25,982 nucleotides of DNA from an uncultured Anaerotruncus sp. (GTDB lineage: Bacteria; Bacillota; Clostridia; Oscillospirales; CAG-272), in assembly GCA_905210995.1 (NCBI GenBank), contig CAJLZE010000032.1:1-25982 (forward strand). The letters run 5' to 3'. The translations under genes and the position numbers were made by a program. Positions 16,194 to 23,604 of this stretch are shown here, piece after piece (the first letter of the stretch is position 1; every line of letters starts with the position of its first letter). The notes under the pieces are model-generated. The model saw nothing but the letters and a program-made list of their open reading frames with translations. It ran no database searches and was not told where the DNA came from.

Positions 16194-16218
16194 ATCCCGC
16201 TGCGGCGGGATCTTTTTT
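16191..16218 (+). terminator. Terminator hairpin at the end of repeat A copy 2
   Basis: A ten-base-pair stem, AAGATCCCGC (16191-16200) with GCGGGATCTT (16205-16214), followed by T6 at 16213-16218. It stands about 340 bases after the phosphodiesterase gene and may be its terminator. Confidence 0.75.
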
Positions 16219-16283
16219 ACCACCTCATCCGCCGTGCCCTGCACGGCTGAACGCGACGGGGCAGCGGAATGCAAAATGATGAT

Positions 16284-16442
16284 CTGACTCTATAGTTCAG
16301 AGCCTGCTCCAACGCCACCCGTGGTCAAAAAAAGATAATGTTCTGATGTAGCTACATCTCCACAGTTGATATAAACCTGCACTCGCGCCGCCGTCGGGGT
16401 ATGAAGTTCAAAACCCGCACCAACGCCACCCGAGCTTTAAAA
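16284..16442. repeat. Dispersed repeat B, second array
   Basis: A partial unit (16284-16328) and a full unit (16370-16442) lie in the same order and with the same spacer motif (AATGTTCTGATGTA) as at 11934-12115, but diverged. It ends 15 bases from the end of the MATE gene. Confidence 0.75.
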
Positions 16443-16457
16443 AACGTCACACGAGTT

Positions 16458-17822
16458 TTAAACAACTATTTTGCGGTATTCGGCGATAAAGTAGGCAATC
16501 TCGGCAACGGCGGTTATCGACCAGGAGAAAACATAAAGGAGGTAGAGCGACGGTATGGTGCGGAAATGCGCAAATACCGTGTATACCCACACAACGCGGA
16601 AAACGCAGGAGCCGAGAATAACGACTATAGTCGGCACAAGGCTCTTGCCGAGACCGCGCGAGGCGGCAATGGTGCAGTCCATAAACGCGGAAACCATGTA
16701 GGAAAAGCCCATTATCATGATACGGTGCATTCCCGCAGCGGCGACCTCGGGGTCGTTGGTGAAAATGGCAAGAAACTCATTGCCGAAGGCAAGGAGAAGA
16801 AGTCCCAGCACCGCGCCGGCAACAAAAGAGTAGCAAAGACTGACAAGATAGCTTTTGAGCACGCGGCGGCGCTTGCCCGCACCGAGGTTTTGCCCCATAA
16901 AGGTCGAACAGGCAGTGTAGAACGCCGCCATGACGTTGTAGATTATCGCGTCGGAGTTGGCGGCGGCGGAGTTGCCCTCGACCATTACATGGTCAAAGGA
17001 GTTGACGGCAGACTGTATGAAGAGGTTTGCGACGGCAAAAATAGCGTTCTGAAGTCCTGCGGGTATGCCAAGCATGAGCACGCTTTTGACCTTTCCGGGA
17101 TAGAAACGGATAAGCTTCGGGCGCAAACCGCACTCGCTTTTGTCTTTTGCCATACGGAAAAGCACAAGAAACGCCGAAATGTACTGCGAGATTATACTTG
17201 CGAGCGCCACACCGTCAACGGACATTCCGCAGACTATGACAAAAACAAGGTTGAGAATAACGTTGACAATGCCGGCACAGGTCAGATAGACCAGCGGGCG
17301 GCGGGTGTCTCCCTCGGCACTCAACACGGCGTTGCCGAAGTTGAATATACCGAGCGCGGGCATTCCGAGCGCGTATATGCGGAAATAAAGCACCGCACCG
17401 TCGATCAGCTCGTCCTTTGTATGTATGAGCGTGAGCATTGGACGCGCCAGAACGAAGCACGCAACGGCAATTATGACCCCCGCAAGGGTACAGAGTATAA
17501 ACGAGGTGTGCACCGTCTCGGTGGTGTCGCGCTTCTGCTTGGCACCGAGGAACTGAGCGACGCGCACGTTGACTCCGCTGCCCATGCCGATGAGCACGCC
17601 GGTAAAGAGGGTGACGAGTATCGTCGTCGATCCGACCGACCCCAGCGCAAGCGAGCTTGAAAAATTGCCTATGACGGCAACATCGGCCATGTTGAAGAGC
17701 ACCTGAAGGAGCTGGGACGCCATAAGCGGCATGCTGAACAGCAGGATCTTCTTCCACAGCGACCCTTCGGTCATATCCATATTCTGCGCACTGTCAAAAT
17801 GCTTCTTCGACACGTATTTCAT
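16458..17822 (-). CDS. MATE-family multidrug/guanidinium exporter
   Basis: A 454-residue polytopic membrane protein with about 12 hydrophobic helices in two similar halves, as in MATE (NorM/MepA) cation antiporters. Recognisable parts are PLMASQLLQVLFNMADVAVIG in helix 1 (33-53), SGVNVRVAQFLGAKQ (82-96), FGNAVLSAEGDTRRP (about 161-175) and, in the second half, MGQNLGAGKRRRVLKSY and AASRGLGKSLVPT. The protein would expel cationic compounds in exchange for Na+ or H+. CGGAG lies about eight bases before the ATG. The roughly 140-base leader folds into a candidate riboswitch plus terminator; if that is of guanidine type, the physiological cargo may be guanidinium or related toxic cations. Confidence 0.92.
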   Translation of the reverse strand: MKYVSKKHFDSAQNMDMTEGSLWKKILLFSMPLMASQLLQVLFNMADVAVIGNFSSSLALGSVGSTTILVTLFTGVLIGMGSGVNVRVAQFLGAKQKRDTTETVHTSFILCTLAGVIIAVACFVLARPMLTLIHTKDELIDGAVLYFRIYALGMPALGIFNFGNAVLSAEGDTRRPLVYLTCAGIVNVILNLVFVIVCGMSVDGVALASIISQYISAFLVLFRMAKDKSECGLRPKLIRFYPGKVKSVLMLGIPAGLQNAIFAVANLFIQSAVNSFDHVMVEGNSAAANSDAIIYNVMAAFYTACSTFMGQNLGAGKRRRVLKSYLVSLCYSFVAGAVLGLLLLAFGNEFLAIFTNDPEVAAAGMHRIMIMGFSYMVSAFMDCTIAASRGLGKSLVPTIVVILGSCVFRVVWVYTVFAHFRTIPSLYLLYVFSWSITAVAEIAYFIAEYRKIVV

Positions 17823-17866
17823 GGTCAGACTCCGATCGGAAATTCGAAATTATTGCTTCGGGAGCG

Positions 17867-17897
17867 AAAAAATCACCGGACATCATAAGGCATCCGG
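17867..17897 (-). terminator. Attenuator-type terminator in the MATE leader
   Basis: On the minus strand a hairpin (17893-17897 with 17876-17880, CCGGA/TCCGG) is followed by T6 at 17872-17867, upstream of the MATE start. A downstream CGCTCCCG (17859-17866) can instead pair with CGGGAGCG inside the aptamer-like part (17917-17924). Confidence 0.65.
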
Positions 17898-17901
17898 ATC
17901 T

Positions 17902-17957
17902 TTCGGGTATATATACCGCTCCCGCCGTCCCCGGGTACCCGTCAGCGTCACCCGAAG
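17902..17957 (-). promoter_or_regulatory. Candidate riboswitch aptamer in the MATE leader (guanidine-IV / mepA-motif-like)
   Basis: On the minus strand, arms at 17950-17956 (TTCGGGT) and 17902-17908 (ACCCGAA) form a closing stem around a G-rich core containing GGGTACCCGGGGACGGCGGG. A terminator hairpin with T6 follows at once, then the MATE gene. Guanidine-IV riboswitches (the mepA motif) are established upstream of MATE genes in Clostridia; the position, size and GGGGACG core fit, but the class is inferred without an alignment. Confidence 0.5.
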
Positions 17958-17970
17958 CTCGGCGTGCAAT

Positions 17971-17999
17971 ATCATATCATAAAATTGTGTACGATTCAA
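17971..17999 (-). promoter_or_regulatory. Promoter of the MATE gene and leader
   Basis: Minus strand TTGAAT (17994-17999), 17 bases, TATGAT (17971-17976). Transcription would start just before the aptamer-like structure. Confidence 0.65.
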
Positions 18000-18040
18000 C
18001 AGCTTTTGATGTATGATTTTCGCCGCCGTAAGAAAGGCAA

Positions 18041-18064
18041 ACGCGTGAGCTTTTGCTCACGCGT
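18041..18064 (-). terminator. Terminator of the ABC-F gene
   Basis: A ten-base-pair perfect stem (18055-18064 with 18041-18050, ACGCGTGAGC) with an AAAA loop on the minus strand and TTT after it. The stop codon of the ABC-F gene lies inside the stem. Confidence 0.75.
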
Positions 18065-19991
18065 CCGTCTCTCCGTATATCTCCATAAGTCTGTCCTCGA
18101 CCTGCGAGATGCGCGCCGTGATCTCGCCCGCGCGGACATAATCCGCCGCTGCGGGACCGTACAGCTCGGCATTCAGTCGGTCAAGCTCTTCTTCAAGCTC
18201 CGCCTGCTCTTTTTTCAGCCGCTCGAGCCGTGCTGCGGCACGGCGCGCATCGGCGGCTTCCTTTTTGCTGCGCAGGTATATCTCGCGGTTGCTCTGAGCT
18301 GCGGGCGCGGGCTTTGAGGGCTGCCCCTCAGCCGTGCGGCGTTCGCTTTCGGCTATCCATTCGTCCCATGCCGCACCGCGGTGAGATACCGGCATGCTTA
18401 TGAGCCTGCCGCCGCGGTCAAAGCCGAGAATGCGCGTTGCGGTGTTGCCCACAAAGCGGCGGTCATGCGACACGCAGATGAGCGTTCCGTCATATTCGCC
18501 GAGAGCCTCCTCAAGCGCCTCGCGCGAGGCGATATCAAGGTGGTTGGTCGGCTCGTCGAGGATGAGCGTGTTCATTTTCGACAGCATCAGCTTGACGAGC
18601 GTCAGCCGCGCACGCTCGCCGCCCGAAAGCACCTCGACCTTTTTGAAAACGTCGTCGCCGCGGAACAGGAAGGTCCCGAGCGCGCGGCGCGCCTCGTGCT
18701 CCTTCATCGCAGGGTACATCGACCACAGCTCCTCAAGCACGGTATTGTTGTCCGAAAGCCTTTGGTTTTCCTGATCGTAATACCCGATCATGATGTTGTG
18801 CCCGAGGTCGAGCGCGCCCTCTGTCGGGCGGAATTTGCCGATTATCAGCTTTATGAGCGTAGATTTGCCGCAGCCGTTCGGTCCGACGATGAATATGCGC
18901 TCACCGCGCTTGATATTGAAGTTCATACCGCGGAAGATCGGCGCCCCGCCGGGGTACGAAAAGCCGAGATCCCGCGCCTCAAGCACATCGTTTCCGCTCG
19001 GAATGCCCTGCGAAAACTGCATTCTGACCGTTTTTTCCTCCGACGCCGGCGCTTCGAGCTTTTCCATTTTGTCAAGCAGCTTCTGACGGCTCTCGGCGGC
19101 GATTATGTTGCGCTCGCGGTTCCACCTGCGCTGCTGTGCGATATATGCCTCCTGCCGCGCGATCTCCTTCTGCTGCTCACGGTAATGCTTTTCATATATC
19201 TCGCGGTCAATGCGGCGCTGCTCAGCCGACGCGCTGTATCCGCCGCGGTAAAGCTTTGCGGTGCCGTACTCGATCATCAGCGTCTTATCGGTAACGCGGT
19301 CAAGAAAATATCTGTCGTGCGACACGACGATAAGGCACTTTTTATAGGATGCAAGATAGTTCTCAAGCCACACGAGCGTCTCGGCGTCAAGATGGTTTGT
19401 CGGCTCGTCGAGCATGAGGATGTCCGGCTCGCGGCAGAGCCTGCGCGAAAGCGCGAGCCGCGTGCGCTGACCGCCGCTCAGCGCTCCCACCGGCAGCGCG
19501 GCATCGTCGGTGCCGAAGCCCATATGCCCGAGTATGGAATCGCAGCGCGAACGGAAGGTAAGCCCGCCGTCCGCGACATAGCGGTCGTGCAGATCGGAAT
19601 ATTCCTTTGCACGCGAAAGATATCCGGCGGTCTCGGATTCGTCCGAATGCGCCTCCATCCATTCGGTCAGCTCATTCATGCGCGCCTCGGCGGAGATAAA
19701 CTCGGGGTACGCCGCATACATCTGCTCGCACACCGTGCCGCCGCAGCCGTCGGCAAGCTCGAAGGCGCAGTCCTGCGTCAGAATGCCGACAGTCGTGTTC
19801 TGATTTATATAAACGCTGCCCGTCGTCGGCTCTGTCCTGCCGAGCAGGAGAGAAAGGAGCGTCGATTTGCCGCAGCCGTTCGACCCGACGATGCCGAGAC
19901 GGTCGTTTTCGTTAAGGGCAAAGGACACGTCCTTCAGTATTTCCTTCGGACCGAAGGAAAGCGAAATATCGTTTACGCTGAGTATGGTCAT
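18057..19991 (-). CDS. ABC-F family ATPase
   Basis: A 644-residue soluble protein with two ABC ATPase domains and no membrane part. Domain 1 has Walker A GSNGCGKST (36-44), LSGGQ (171-175) and LDEPTNHLD (194-202). The charged linker (about 245-330, rich in Arg, Glu and Gln) is the P-site tRNA interaction motif region. Domain 2 has GPNGCGKST (370-378), LSGGE (455-459) and LDEPTNHLD (478-486). A C-terminal coiled coil follows (about 590-644). ABC-F proteins bind the ribosome E site and act in translation control or in ribosome protection against antibiotics; which applies here is open. Its GAAGGAA site lies close to the ATG. It starts 28 bases after the S24 repressor gene, with no promoter seen between, so the two are probably co-transcribed. 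Confidence 0.92.
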   Translation of the reverse strand: MTILSVNDISLSFGPKEILKDVSFALNENDRLGIVGSNGCGKSTLLSLLLGRTEPTTGSVYINQNTTVGILTQDCAFELADGCGGTVCEQMYAAYPEFISAEARMNELTEWMEAHSDESETAGYLSRAKEYSDLHDRYVADGGLTFRSRCDSILGHMGFGTDDAALPVGALSGGQRTRLALSRRLCREPDILMLDEPTNHLDAETLVWLENYLASYKKCLIVVSHDRYFLDRVTDKTLMIEYGTAKLYRGGYSASAEQRRIDREIYEKHYREQQKEIARQEAYIAQQRRWNRERNIIAAESRQKLLDKMEKLEAPASEEKTVRMQFSQGIPSGNDVLEARDLGFSYPGGAPIFRGMNFNIKRGERIFIVGPNGCGKSTLIKLIIGKFRPTEGALDLGHNIMIGYYDQENQRLSDNNTVLEELWSMYPAMKEHEARRALGTFLFRGDDVFKKVEVLSGGERARLTLVKLMLSKMNTLILDEPTNHLDIASREALEEALGEYDGTLICVSHDRRFVGNTATRILGFDRGGRLISMPVSHRGAAWDEWIAESERRTAEGQPSKPAPAAQSNREIYLRSKKEAADARRAAARLERLKKEQAELEEELDRLNAELYGPAAADYVRAGEITARISQVEDRLMEIYGETDA

Positions 19992-20019
19992 GTTGTTCCT
20001 TCAAATAATAATAGTGTGT

Positions 20020-20637
20020 TCAGAGCTTTATCTTTATCTCGCACGCCACACCGAGTATGCGCGCCTCGCCGCTCTCAAAATCTTCGACCGACAGCCGTAT
20101 CGGCGTGTAATCGGGGTTTTCGGGCATGAGAAAAATATTTTTTCCGTGCCTGTGAAAGCGCTTTACCGTCGCAGATTCGCCACCGACAAGGCACGCAACG
20201 ATCTGTCCCTCGTCGGCATACTGCTGCTTGCGGAAGAGCACCAGAGAACCGTCTATCATGCCGATATCCTTCATGCTGTCGCCGCGCACGCGAAGATAAA
20301 AATAATCGTCAACGTCTGGAATGTCGGCGACCTCGTGCCCCATCAGCGTCTGCTCGGTTATTATCGGGCTGCCGGCGCGTATCTCCCCGATAACGGGGAC
20401 CATGCTCTCGGCAAGCGCCGCCGTGCGTGACTGCGTATGCGCGCACGGCGTACCCATAAGTGTTTCCACCGGCACGTCGAAATAATCGGCAAGCTTTTGA
20501 AGCTTATCCGGCTTCGGCGAGCTTCTGCCGCGTTTCCAATCCGAAAACGACGAGTTTGATATTCCCGTTTCCTTTGCCACGCGATAGACGGTGGTCTTTT
20601 TTGCGGCGAGCAGCCGCTCGAAGGCTTGATAATCCAT
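20020..20637 (-). CDS. XRE-type HTH / peptidase S24 (LexA-like) transcriptional regulator
   Basis: A 205-residue repressor. An N-terminal XRE helix-turn-helix (about 1-60, VYRVAKETGISNSSFSDWKRG) is joined to an S24 autoprotease domain (about 80-200). The S24 part has a potential Ala88-Gly89 cleavage site (IRAGSP), the catalytic Ser121 in RGDSMKD and Lys159 in SATVKRF. Such proteins are LexA- or phage CI-like and may cleave themselves when RecA is activated; cleavage is inferred, not shown. I start at the ATG at 20637 (AAAGGA nine bases upstream), because the longer reading to a GTG at 20691 adds residues with no family likeness and no ribosome site. Upstream lie a perfect inverted repeat and two consensus promoters, suggesting autoregulation. 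The ABC-F gene follows in the same operon. Confidence 0.9.
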   Translation of the reverse strand: MDYQAFERLLAAKKTTVYRVAKETGISNSSFSDWKRGRSSPKPDKLQKLADYFDVPVETLMGTPCAHTQSRTAALAESMVPVIGEIRAGSPIITEQTLMGHEVADIPDVDDYFYLRVRGDSMKDIGMIDGSLVLFRKQQYADEGQIVACLVGGESATVKRFHRHGKNIFLMPENPDYTPIRLSVEDFESGEARILGVACEIKIKL

Positions 20638-20704
20638 GACGGCGGATCCTTTTCCTTTCATATCGCAAAAATGTGCGGAGCTGTCCTCCACATTTTACTA
20701 CGTT

Positions 20705-20737
20705 TATGCGTAATAGCACTTGACATTATTACGCATA
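20705..20737. promoter_or_regulatory. Probable operator of the S24 repressor
   Basis: A perfect 11-bp inverted repeat, TATGCGTAATA (20705-20715) and TATTACGCATA (20727-20737), is separated by 11 bases. The spacer and right arm cover the -35 box and much of the -35/-10 spacer of the rightward promoter. The centre lies 84 bases upstream of the repressor start. Confidence 0.75.
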
Positions 20738-20748
20738 TGTGATATAAT
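20720..20748 (+). promoter_or_regulatory. Consensus rightward promoter under the operator
   Basis: TTGACA (20720-20725), 17 bases, TATAAT (20743-20748), with extended TG at 20740-20741. It would transcribe towards the sigma-like gene at 21012 through a leader of about 255 bases. Confidence 0.8.
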
Positions 20749-20797
20749 TCATTCAGCGGTAAATACGAAGCACACCGCGCGCACTCTTTGCCCTCTT

Positions 20798-20826
20798 ATT
20801 ATAAGCCGAAAATACCTTTTTGTCAA
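20798..20826 (-). promoter_or_regulatory. Consensus leftward promoter for the S24 repressor operon
   Basis: Minus strand TTGACA (20821-20826), 17 bases, TATAAT (20798-20803). It faces the rightward promoter at 20720-20748, and its transcript would cross the operator before reaching the repressor start. Confidence 0.75.
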
Positions 20827-21011
20827 GCGACCGAAGGTTTAAAAGGTCAAAATAATTGCGAAAAACGCGTCTTTTGCCGAGCATGACATCACACCGTCCC
20901 GACAAAAGCCGTTTCGGATCGGTCGCGCGGGTCATAATTCGGAAGCACGGAATCATAGCTCGAAATATTCCGCTTATGCGGACTAAAATAAAACGGAAAA
21001 GGAAGTTCTGA

Positions 21012-21452
21012 ATGAAGGAAGACGAAGTAAAGATCTCGGATGAACAACGCGAAAGCTGCCGCATGCCGTCTGCCGACGGGCTGGAGGCGGCGCGCCTCTA
21101 CCTTGAAAGTTATCGGCACGGATGCCGCATGCTGCGCGCCGACAGATATGCACGCGAATATTTTGACGATGGTTTTGACCGCGACGACGAAGAAAAGCGC
21201 GAGGACGAGCTCGACCTGTCGCTCGTTCGTGCGCGACTTTGCGCGGTGAGGAGCTTTGTTTCTTCCCTGCCCTGCGGCGAGACGGGCAGGATGCTGCTGT
21301 ATTATCATTACATAAGAGGAATTCCGGTCGCGGAATGCGCCGAAATGCTCGACCTTTCGCGCGCGGGTGCATTCAGGCTACGCCAACGCGCCCTTGCAGC
21401 AGCCGCACGTGCGCTCGAGCAGAGCCGCGGCATAACTCCCATGCGCAGATAA
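21012..21452 (+). CDS. Sigma-70 region 4-like helix-turn-helix protein
   Basis: A 146-residue protein. The N-terminal half is charged, and an acidic linker RDDEEKREDELD (about 60-71) leads to a C-terminal helix-turn-helix (about 98-140). That part, with LLYYHYIRGIPVAECAEMLDLSRAGAFRLRQRALAAAARAL, looks like sigma factor region 4 or phage late-gene regulators of the ArpU/RinA kind. There is no region 2, so it is not a complete sigma factor. AAGGAAG lies six bases before the ATG. It is the first recognisable gene after the operator-controlled rightward promoter, so it may be under control of the S24 repressor. Targets are unknown. The tiny membrane protein gene follows 84 bases later. Confidence 0.75.
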   Translation: MKEDEVKISDEQRESCRMPSADGLEAARLYLESYRHGCRMLRADRYAREYFDDGFDRDDEEKREDELDLSLVRARLCAVRSFVSSLPCGETGRMLLYYHYIRGIPVAECAEMLDLSRAGAFRLRQRALAAAARALEQSRGITPMRR

Positions 21453-21502
21453 CATCACGCGCGGCAAGCTCGCGTATATATCGGCGTCGCGCGGAGAAGA
21501 AT

Positions 21503-21532
21503 AATACCGAACCAAAATGAAAGGTCGGTATT
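21503..21532 (+). other. Hairpin covering the ribosome site of the small protein
   Basis: AATACCG(A)ACC (21503-21513) pairs with GGTCGGTATT (21523-21532), four bases before the ATG at 21537. The purine-rich AAAGG that could serve as the ribosome site sits at the loop and start of the 3' arm, so folding may limit translation. It could equally be a partial terminator of the preceding gene. Confidence 0.45.
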
Positions 21533-21536
21533 TCTT

Positions 21537-21737
21537 ATGACAGATAAACAAATGAAGACTGCGGCGGGAATTGCCGCGGGAACGGTCATGATGGGCGCCG
21601 TAATGGGCGTCGGTATTGCCGCATACAATTCCAAGCCCATGCGCGCACGCCGCATGGTGAAGCGCGCCGGAAAGACGCTTGACACCGTGGGCGGCATGAT
21701 GAAAAACGTCGCATCTATGGTGACGGGCAAAAACTGA
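21537..21737 (+). CDS. Small membrane-anchored basic protein
   Basis: A 66-residue protein with one Gly/Ala/Met-rich hydrophobic segment (about 8-30, TAAGIAAGTVMMGAVMGVGIAAY) followed by a basic amphipathic tail (RARRMVKRAGKTL). It resembles small YtxH-like or stress-associated single-span proteins, but I cannot assign a family. The ribosome site is unusually placed: AAAGG about 12 bases before the ATG, partly inside a hairpin. It follows the sigma-like gene and is closed by a strong terminator at 21764, so the two may form one transcript. Composition and codon use are like those of neighbouring genes. Confidence 0.65.
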   Translation: MTDKQMKTAAGIAAGTVMMGAVMGVGIAAYNSKPMRARRMVKRAGKTLDTVGGMMKNVASMVTGKN

Positions 21738-21763
21738 AACAGCACCCCGCCGCACCGAAAAAA

Positions 21764-21810
21764 GGCGTTAAAAAACTCATAATGAGTTTTTTAACGCCCC
21801 ACGTTTTTTT
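21764..21810 (+). terminator. Intrinsic terminator after the small protein gene
   Basis: A 15-bp perfect stem (21764-21778 with 21784-21798), loop ATAAT, then T7 at 21804-21810. Confidence 0.92.
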
Positions 21811-22008
21811 AGGACATTCTGCCCGAAAAAATCACGGCTCCGGGCTTTATCTCTACCCATCCGCAGCCGTGGTGGAGGGTGAGCCGGGCTGAGCGACGGA
21901 CGGAGTCCGAGGTCGCCCCTCCCCTACATTATCAAATTTGGTTTGCGCAACAGCACTCTCCGAAAGTCGCACAAGATTTTCAGTCGCCTTTTTGATGCCG
22001 CAGGCACG
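21811..22008. other. Gene-less spacer with one repeat half-unit
   Basis: No gene is seen. The minus strand of 21921-21940 reads CAAATTTGATAATGTAGGGG, a further copy of the half-unit at 15958-15978; GGGGC continues in both directions of the element. Nothing else was recognised. Confidence 0.5.
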
Positions 22009-22041
22009 AAAAAACAGTGCTGCCGCGCAAAGCGCGGCAGC
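22009..22041 (-). terminator. Terminator of the solute-binding protein gene
   Basis: A ten-base-pair perfect stem GCTGCCGCGC / GCGCGGCAGC (22032-22041 with 22019-22028), with T6 following on the minus strand (22014-22009), 29 bases past the stop. Confidence 0.92.
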
Positions 22042-22069
22042 CCATATTCAAGGTATTATTTATTTTCGG

Positions 22070-23572
22070 TCATCTTGCAAGATTCGCGTTCTTTTCAAGG
22101 TCGGAGACTATCTTGTTGATCTTTATCGTAAGTCCGTTGACCTTGCTCTGAAGAGCGGTGTTCCATGACGTTCCGGCAACTGCAGCCTTTGACGGCATCT
22201 CGCTCATGAAGAGCAGATCGTCGGAGTATATTCTGCCGAGGTCGTAGCTGACGGTGCTGCGGATGATATCGAACATCTGAGCGTCGATATTGTCCTTTGC
22301 ATAGCGCAGCTTCATGTTGACTTCGAAGATCGCGGGAGTCGTGCGGCGGTATGCCTCGGAAGCAAGCACCTCAAGCACCGCAGTGGAGCGGGAGGGGTCG
22401 GAGCAGCCGTTGCCTATCGCATAGAGGGTGAAGGGGTTGCCCATAACGGTAACGTAGTTTTCCTGATCCTCATTGTAAAGCGGAACGGGAACGATACCGT
22501 ATGACCATTCAACTGCGTTCAGACCGCAGGAGTTCTGAGCGTCAGCCATGTAAACACGGTTGAGCACGAACAGACCGTCGCCGTTGACGAACGACTCCTG
22601 ATATTTGCCCGCCGTGATGCAGGAATCGGTGGTGAGCCATCTGCCGAGCTGATCAACAAGGTTTATGGTCTTTTCGCTGCTGAAGTCGGGAGAAATGATA
22701 AGCACCTTGTCGTCGTCCTGAGAGACAAGTCTGAGGTTCGAGCCGGTATAGAAAGCATCGCAATGGAAATTGACGGTGCCGAAGCCGAAGAAGTCGCCGG
22801 CGTCCTTCTGACCGTTATTGTTAAGATCCTGGTATGTGTCGGAGGTCATTTCGATGAGCTTCGAGATGGTCCACTTCTTGGAGAGCGCAAGCTCCTGCGG
22901 ATTCTCCATCTGGCGATCATTCAGAAGACCCTTGTTGAAATAGATACCGTACATAAAGTGCAGGGTGTTGGTGGAGATATCGCCGGAAACGAAGTAGAGC
23001 GACTTGCCGATGGTGCAGGTATCGACCAGCGTGCTGGGCCACCAGTTCTGCTGGAAGTTGAGGTGGTTGTCCTCAACGGTGTTGATATCAAGGAGGAAAC
23101 CGCGGGTGGAGAGCATTCCGGCGGTACGGCTGTATGCGGCTATGATGTCGTAGTGCGTACCGGCGTTTGCCTGAGTCTCGACAAACTTGGTGAAGTTGGC
23201 TCTTTCACCGACGTCGCCGTCGTGGCCGTTCCAGTCAAGCGTGACATTGAGTCTTTCTTCCGTGACCTGGTTGCGCGCCTTGATGGCGGAAACGATACGG
23301 TCTGAGTCGTCTGCATCGTCTGCAACTTCAAACTCTATTCTTTCGGCATCGGACCAATAAAGAATAGACACAGGGTCGTTTTTATCATATTTGAGAGTAT
23401 CGGGGATGTCGTCTTTTTCGTAGCCGAGGTAAAGCTCATCCGTGGTGGCGGGATCGTTGTTTGCGATAGTATCGGAAGTGCTTTCACCTCCATCCGGATT
23501 AGTGCAGGCGGCAAGAGCGAGCAGCATGAGAGCCGCGCACATGAACGCCAGTATTCTTGTTACTGATTTCAC
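22070..23572 (-). CDS. Extracellular solute-binding lipoprotein of an ABC importer
   Basis: A 500-residue lipoprotein: signal peptide with lipobox ALAAC (Cys23), an acidic linker, then a two-lobed family-1 (sugar/oligosaccharide type) binding fold. Features are DPVSILYWSDAERIEFEV near 65, VTEERLNVTLDW near 105, YDIIAAYSRTAGMLSTRGFLLDI (about 140-163), DLNNNGQKDAGDFFGFG (EF-hand-like Asp/Asn loop, near 245) and GIVPVPLYNEDQENYVTVMG (about 365-385). The start is a GTG at 23572 with AAGGAG eight bases upstream; a longer reading to 23812 only runs through the promoter. No permease genes follow, since a terminator closes the gene at once, so it is an orphan that must use a permease encoded elsewhere. 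The consensus promoter is duplicated at the right end of the window. Confidence 0.9.
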   Translation of the reverse strand: MKSVTRILAFMCAALMLLALAACTNPDGGESTSDTIANNDPATTDELYLGYEKDDIPDTLKYDKNDPVSILYWSDAERIEFEVADDADDSDRIVSAIKARNQVTEERLNVTLDWNGHDGDVGERANFTKFVETQANAGTHYDIIAAYSRTAGMLSTRGFLLDINTVEDNHLNFQQNWWPSTLVDTCTIGKSLYFVSGDISTNTLHFMYGIYFNKGLLNDRQMENPQELALSKKWTISKLIEMTSDTYQDLNNNGQKDAGDFFGFGTVNFHCDAFYTGSNLRLVSQDDDKVLIISPDFSSEKTINLVDQLGRWLTTDSCITAGKYQESFVNGDGLFVLNRVYMADAQNSCGLNAVEWSYGIVPVPLYNEDQENYVTVMGNPFTLYAIGNGCSDPSRSTAVLEVLASEAYRRTTPAIFEVNMKLRYAKDNIDAQMFDIIRSTVSYDLGRIYSDDLLFMSEMPSKAAVAGTSWNTALQSKVNGLTIKINKIVSDLEKNANLAR

Positions 23573-23604
23573 TTGGTTTTCTCCTTTTTTGTTGAAGATT
23601 TTAT

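Noticed and set aside
11934..16442. CRISPR array
   Set aside because: Units are few, diverged, about 72 bases long and without regular unique spacers; no cas genes are present.
18381..20129. Long plus-strand open frame of 582 codons
   Set aside because: Antisense to the ABC-F and S24 genes, with no ribosome site and no family likeness.
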